5,470 nt of DNA from Candidatus Aerophobota bacterium (lineage in GTDB: Bacteria > Aerophobota > Aerophobia > Aerophobales > B3-G15), in assembly GCA_003648845.1 (NCBI GenBank), contig QMQA01000107.1:1-5470 (forward strand). The letters are read 5' to 3'. Below the pieces are notes generated by a model. It searched no databases and had not been told where the DNA came from. It worked only from the letters and a program-made list of their open reading frames with translations. How positions within the stretch are numbered: the stretch's first letter is position 1; every line of letters begins with the position of its first letter. Position numbers and translations under genes: made by a program. Positions 4,787 to 5,470 of this stretch are shown here, piece by piece.

Positions 4787-5470
4787 ATGAAAGTAGCAGA
4801 GTATTACAGCGCTCAGGATGTAAGGATAGTTGATATTCCCGTGCCCGAGATTGGACCGGGGGAGATTTTAATGAAAACAAAGGTGTGCGGGATATGCGGA
4901 AGTGATATTCTGGACTGGTACAGAAAGACAAAGAAGACTCATTTCTTTGGCCATGAGGTAACTGGAGTGATTGAGAAGGTAGGAGAAGGGGTGAGAGGAT
5001 TCAGCCGGGGAGACAGGATATATGTCAATCACCATGTTCCCTGTTTTGTCTGCCACTGGTGTCGAAGGGGCAGTTATACAATGTGTCCCACCTATCGGCA
5101 GACTGACCTGGATCCGGCAGGTTTTGCTGAGTATATAAGGATTCCAAGGATTAATGTAGAAAATGGGGGTATAATCAAGTTACCTGACAATGTTTCCTTT
5201 GAGGAAGGAAGCTTGATTGAACCAATAGGTTGCTGTATGAGGGGGCTTAAAAAGGCCAATCTCCAGCCGGGAGATACTGTTCTGATAATTGGTGCTGGAT
5301 TTACCGGACTTGCACACCTTCAACTTGCCAGAGTGATGGGGGCAGCTCTTATAATTGTTATTGATTTTTTTGATTTTAAGTTAAAAAAAGCAAAAATTCT
5401 GGGAGCAGATGTTACCATCAATCCTGAAAAGGAAAGTGTGAAGAAAAAACTTTACCAGGTAAATGAGGGA
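4787..5470 (+). CDS. Zinc-dependent medium-chain alcohol/polyol dehydrogenase (5' part, runs off the window)
   Basis: The first 228 codons are present and the frame is open to the last base; the family is usually about 340-350 aa, so roughly a third is missing. This is a zinc-containing medium-chain dehydrogenase/reductase: an NAD(P)-dependent oxidoreductase of alcohols, polyols or threonine-like substrates. Catalytic zinc ligands are visible as Cys37 (CGICGSD), His56-Glu57 (GHE) and Glu145 (EPIGC). The structural zinc set is Cys86, Cys89, Cys92 and Cys100. The Rossmann loop is GAGFTG (169-174), and Asp193 at the end of the second strand favours NAD over NADP. The layout recalls sorbitol, threonine or galactitol-phosphate dehydrogenases, but the substrate cannot be told from this half. 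ATG 4787 has no good SD. It starts 10 nt after the patatin-like gene, so coupling to that gene is likely. Confidence 0.9.
   Translation, partial: MKVAEYYSAQDVRIVDIPVPEIGPGEILMKTKVCGICGSDILDWYRKTKKTHFFGHEVTGVIEKVGEGVRGFSRGDRIYVNHHVPCFVCHWCRRGSYTMCPTYRQTDLDPAGFAEYIRIPRINVENGGIIKLPDNVSFEEGSLIEPIGCCMRGLKKANLQPGDTVLIIGAGFTGLAHLQLARVMGAALIIVIDFFDFKLKKAKILGADVTINPEKESVKKKLYQVNEG

Noticed and set aside
1..5470. CRISPR arrays, insertion sequences, attachment sites or phage genes
   Set aside because: No repeat-spacer pattern, terminal inverted repeats, transposase, integrase or duplicated tRNA 3' end is visible in the window.

Overview
The window is an ordinary, tightly packed bacterial chromosome segment with every supported gene on the + strand. 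In order: pcm (protein-L-isoaspartate methyltransferase, 188-838), a small COG2426-type membrane protein (831-1307), tRNA-Pro(CGG) (1298-1376), a secreted LysM + LytM/M23 cell-envelope protein (1403-2323), serS (seryl-tRNA synthetase, 2364-3623), a patatin-like lipid hydrolase (3757-4776), and the first 228 codons of a zinc-dependent medium-chain dehydrogenase that runs off the right edge (4787-5470). The DNA is AT-leaning, the proteins are lysine-rich, purine-rich Shine-Dalgarno sites are common, and GTG and TTG starts appear beside ATG. The tRNA encodes its own CCA. This fits a free-living bacterium with peptidoglycan. I cannot assign a phylum from the sequence, and nothing here marks phage, plasmid or insertion-sequence DNA.

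Left part (1-1402). A near-consensus promoter (TTGACA, 16-nt spacer, TAAAAT, 137-164) lies just before pcm and shows that translation begins at GTG 188, not further upstream. A possible terminator hairpin with a T run ends exactly where this promoter begins. pcm overlaps the small membrane-protein gene by 8 nt, and a strong SD inside pcm points to a TTG start for the second gene. The second gene's last codons lie inside the tRNA-Pro gene: its TAG stop is bases 8-10 of the tRNA.

Middle (1403-3623). The LysM/LytM protein has a degenerate LytM site, as in E. coli NlpD, and probably acts as a peptidoglycan-binding regulator of cell-wall hydrolases rather than as a peptidase. pcm close to an nlpD-like gene recalls the enterobacterial surE-pcm-nlpD-rpoS order. 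serS follows after 40 nt with an excellent RBS and no T-box leader.

Right part (3624-5470). A 133-nt gap holds a weak promoter candidate. Then come the patatin-like gene and the dehydrogenase, 10 nt apart and probably co-transcribed. Their shared role, if any, cannot be read from the sequence.

I did not find a previously undescribed multi-gene system. The most interesting points are the CDS/tRNA overlap, which RNase P processing would turn into a non-stop mRNA, and the degenerate LytM site.
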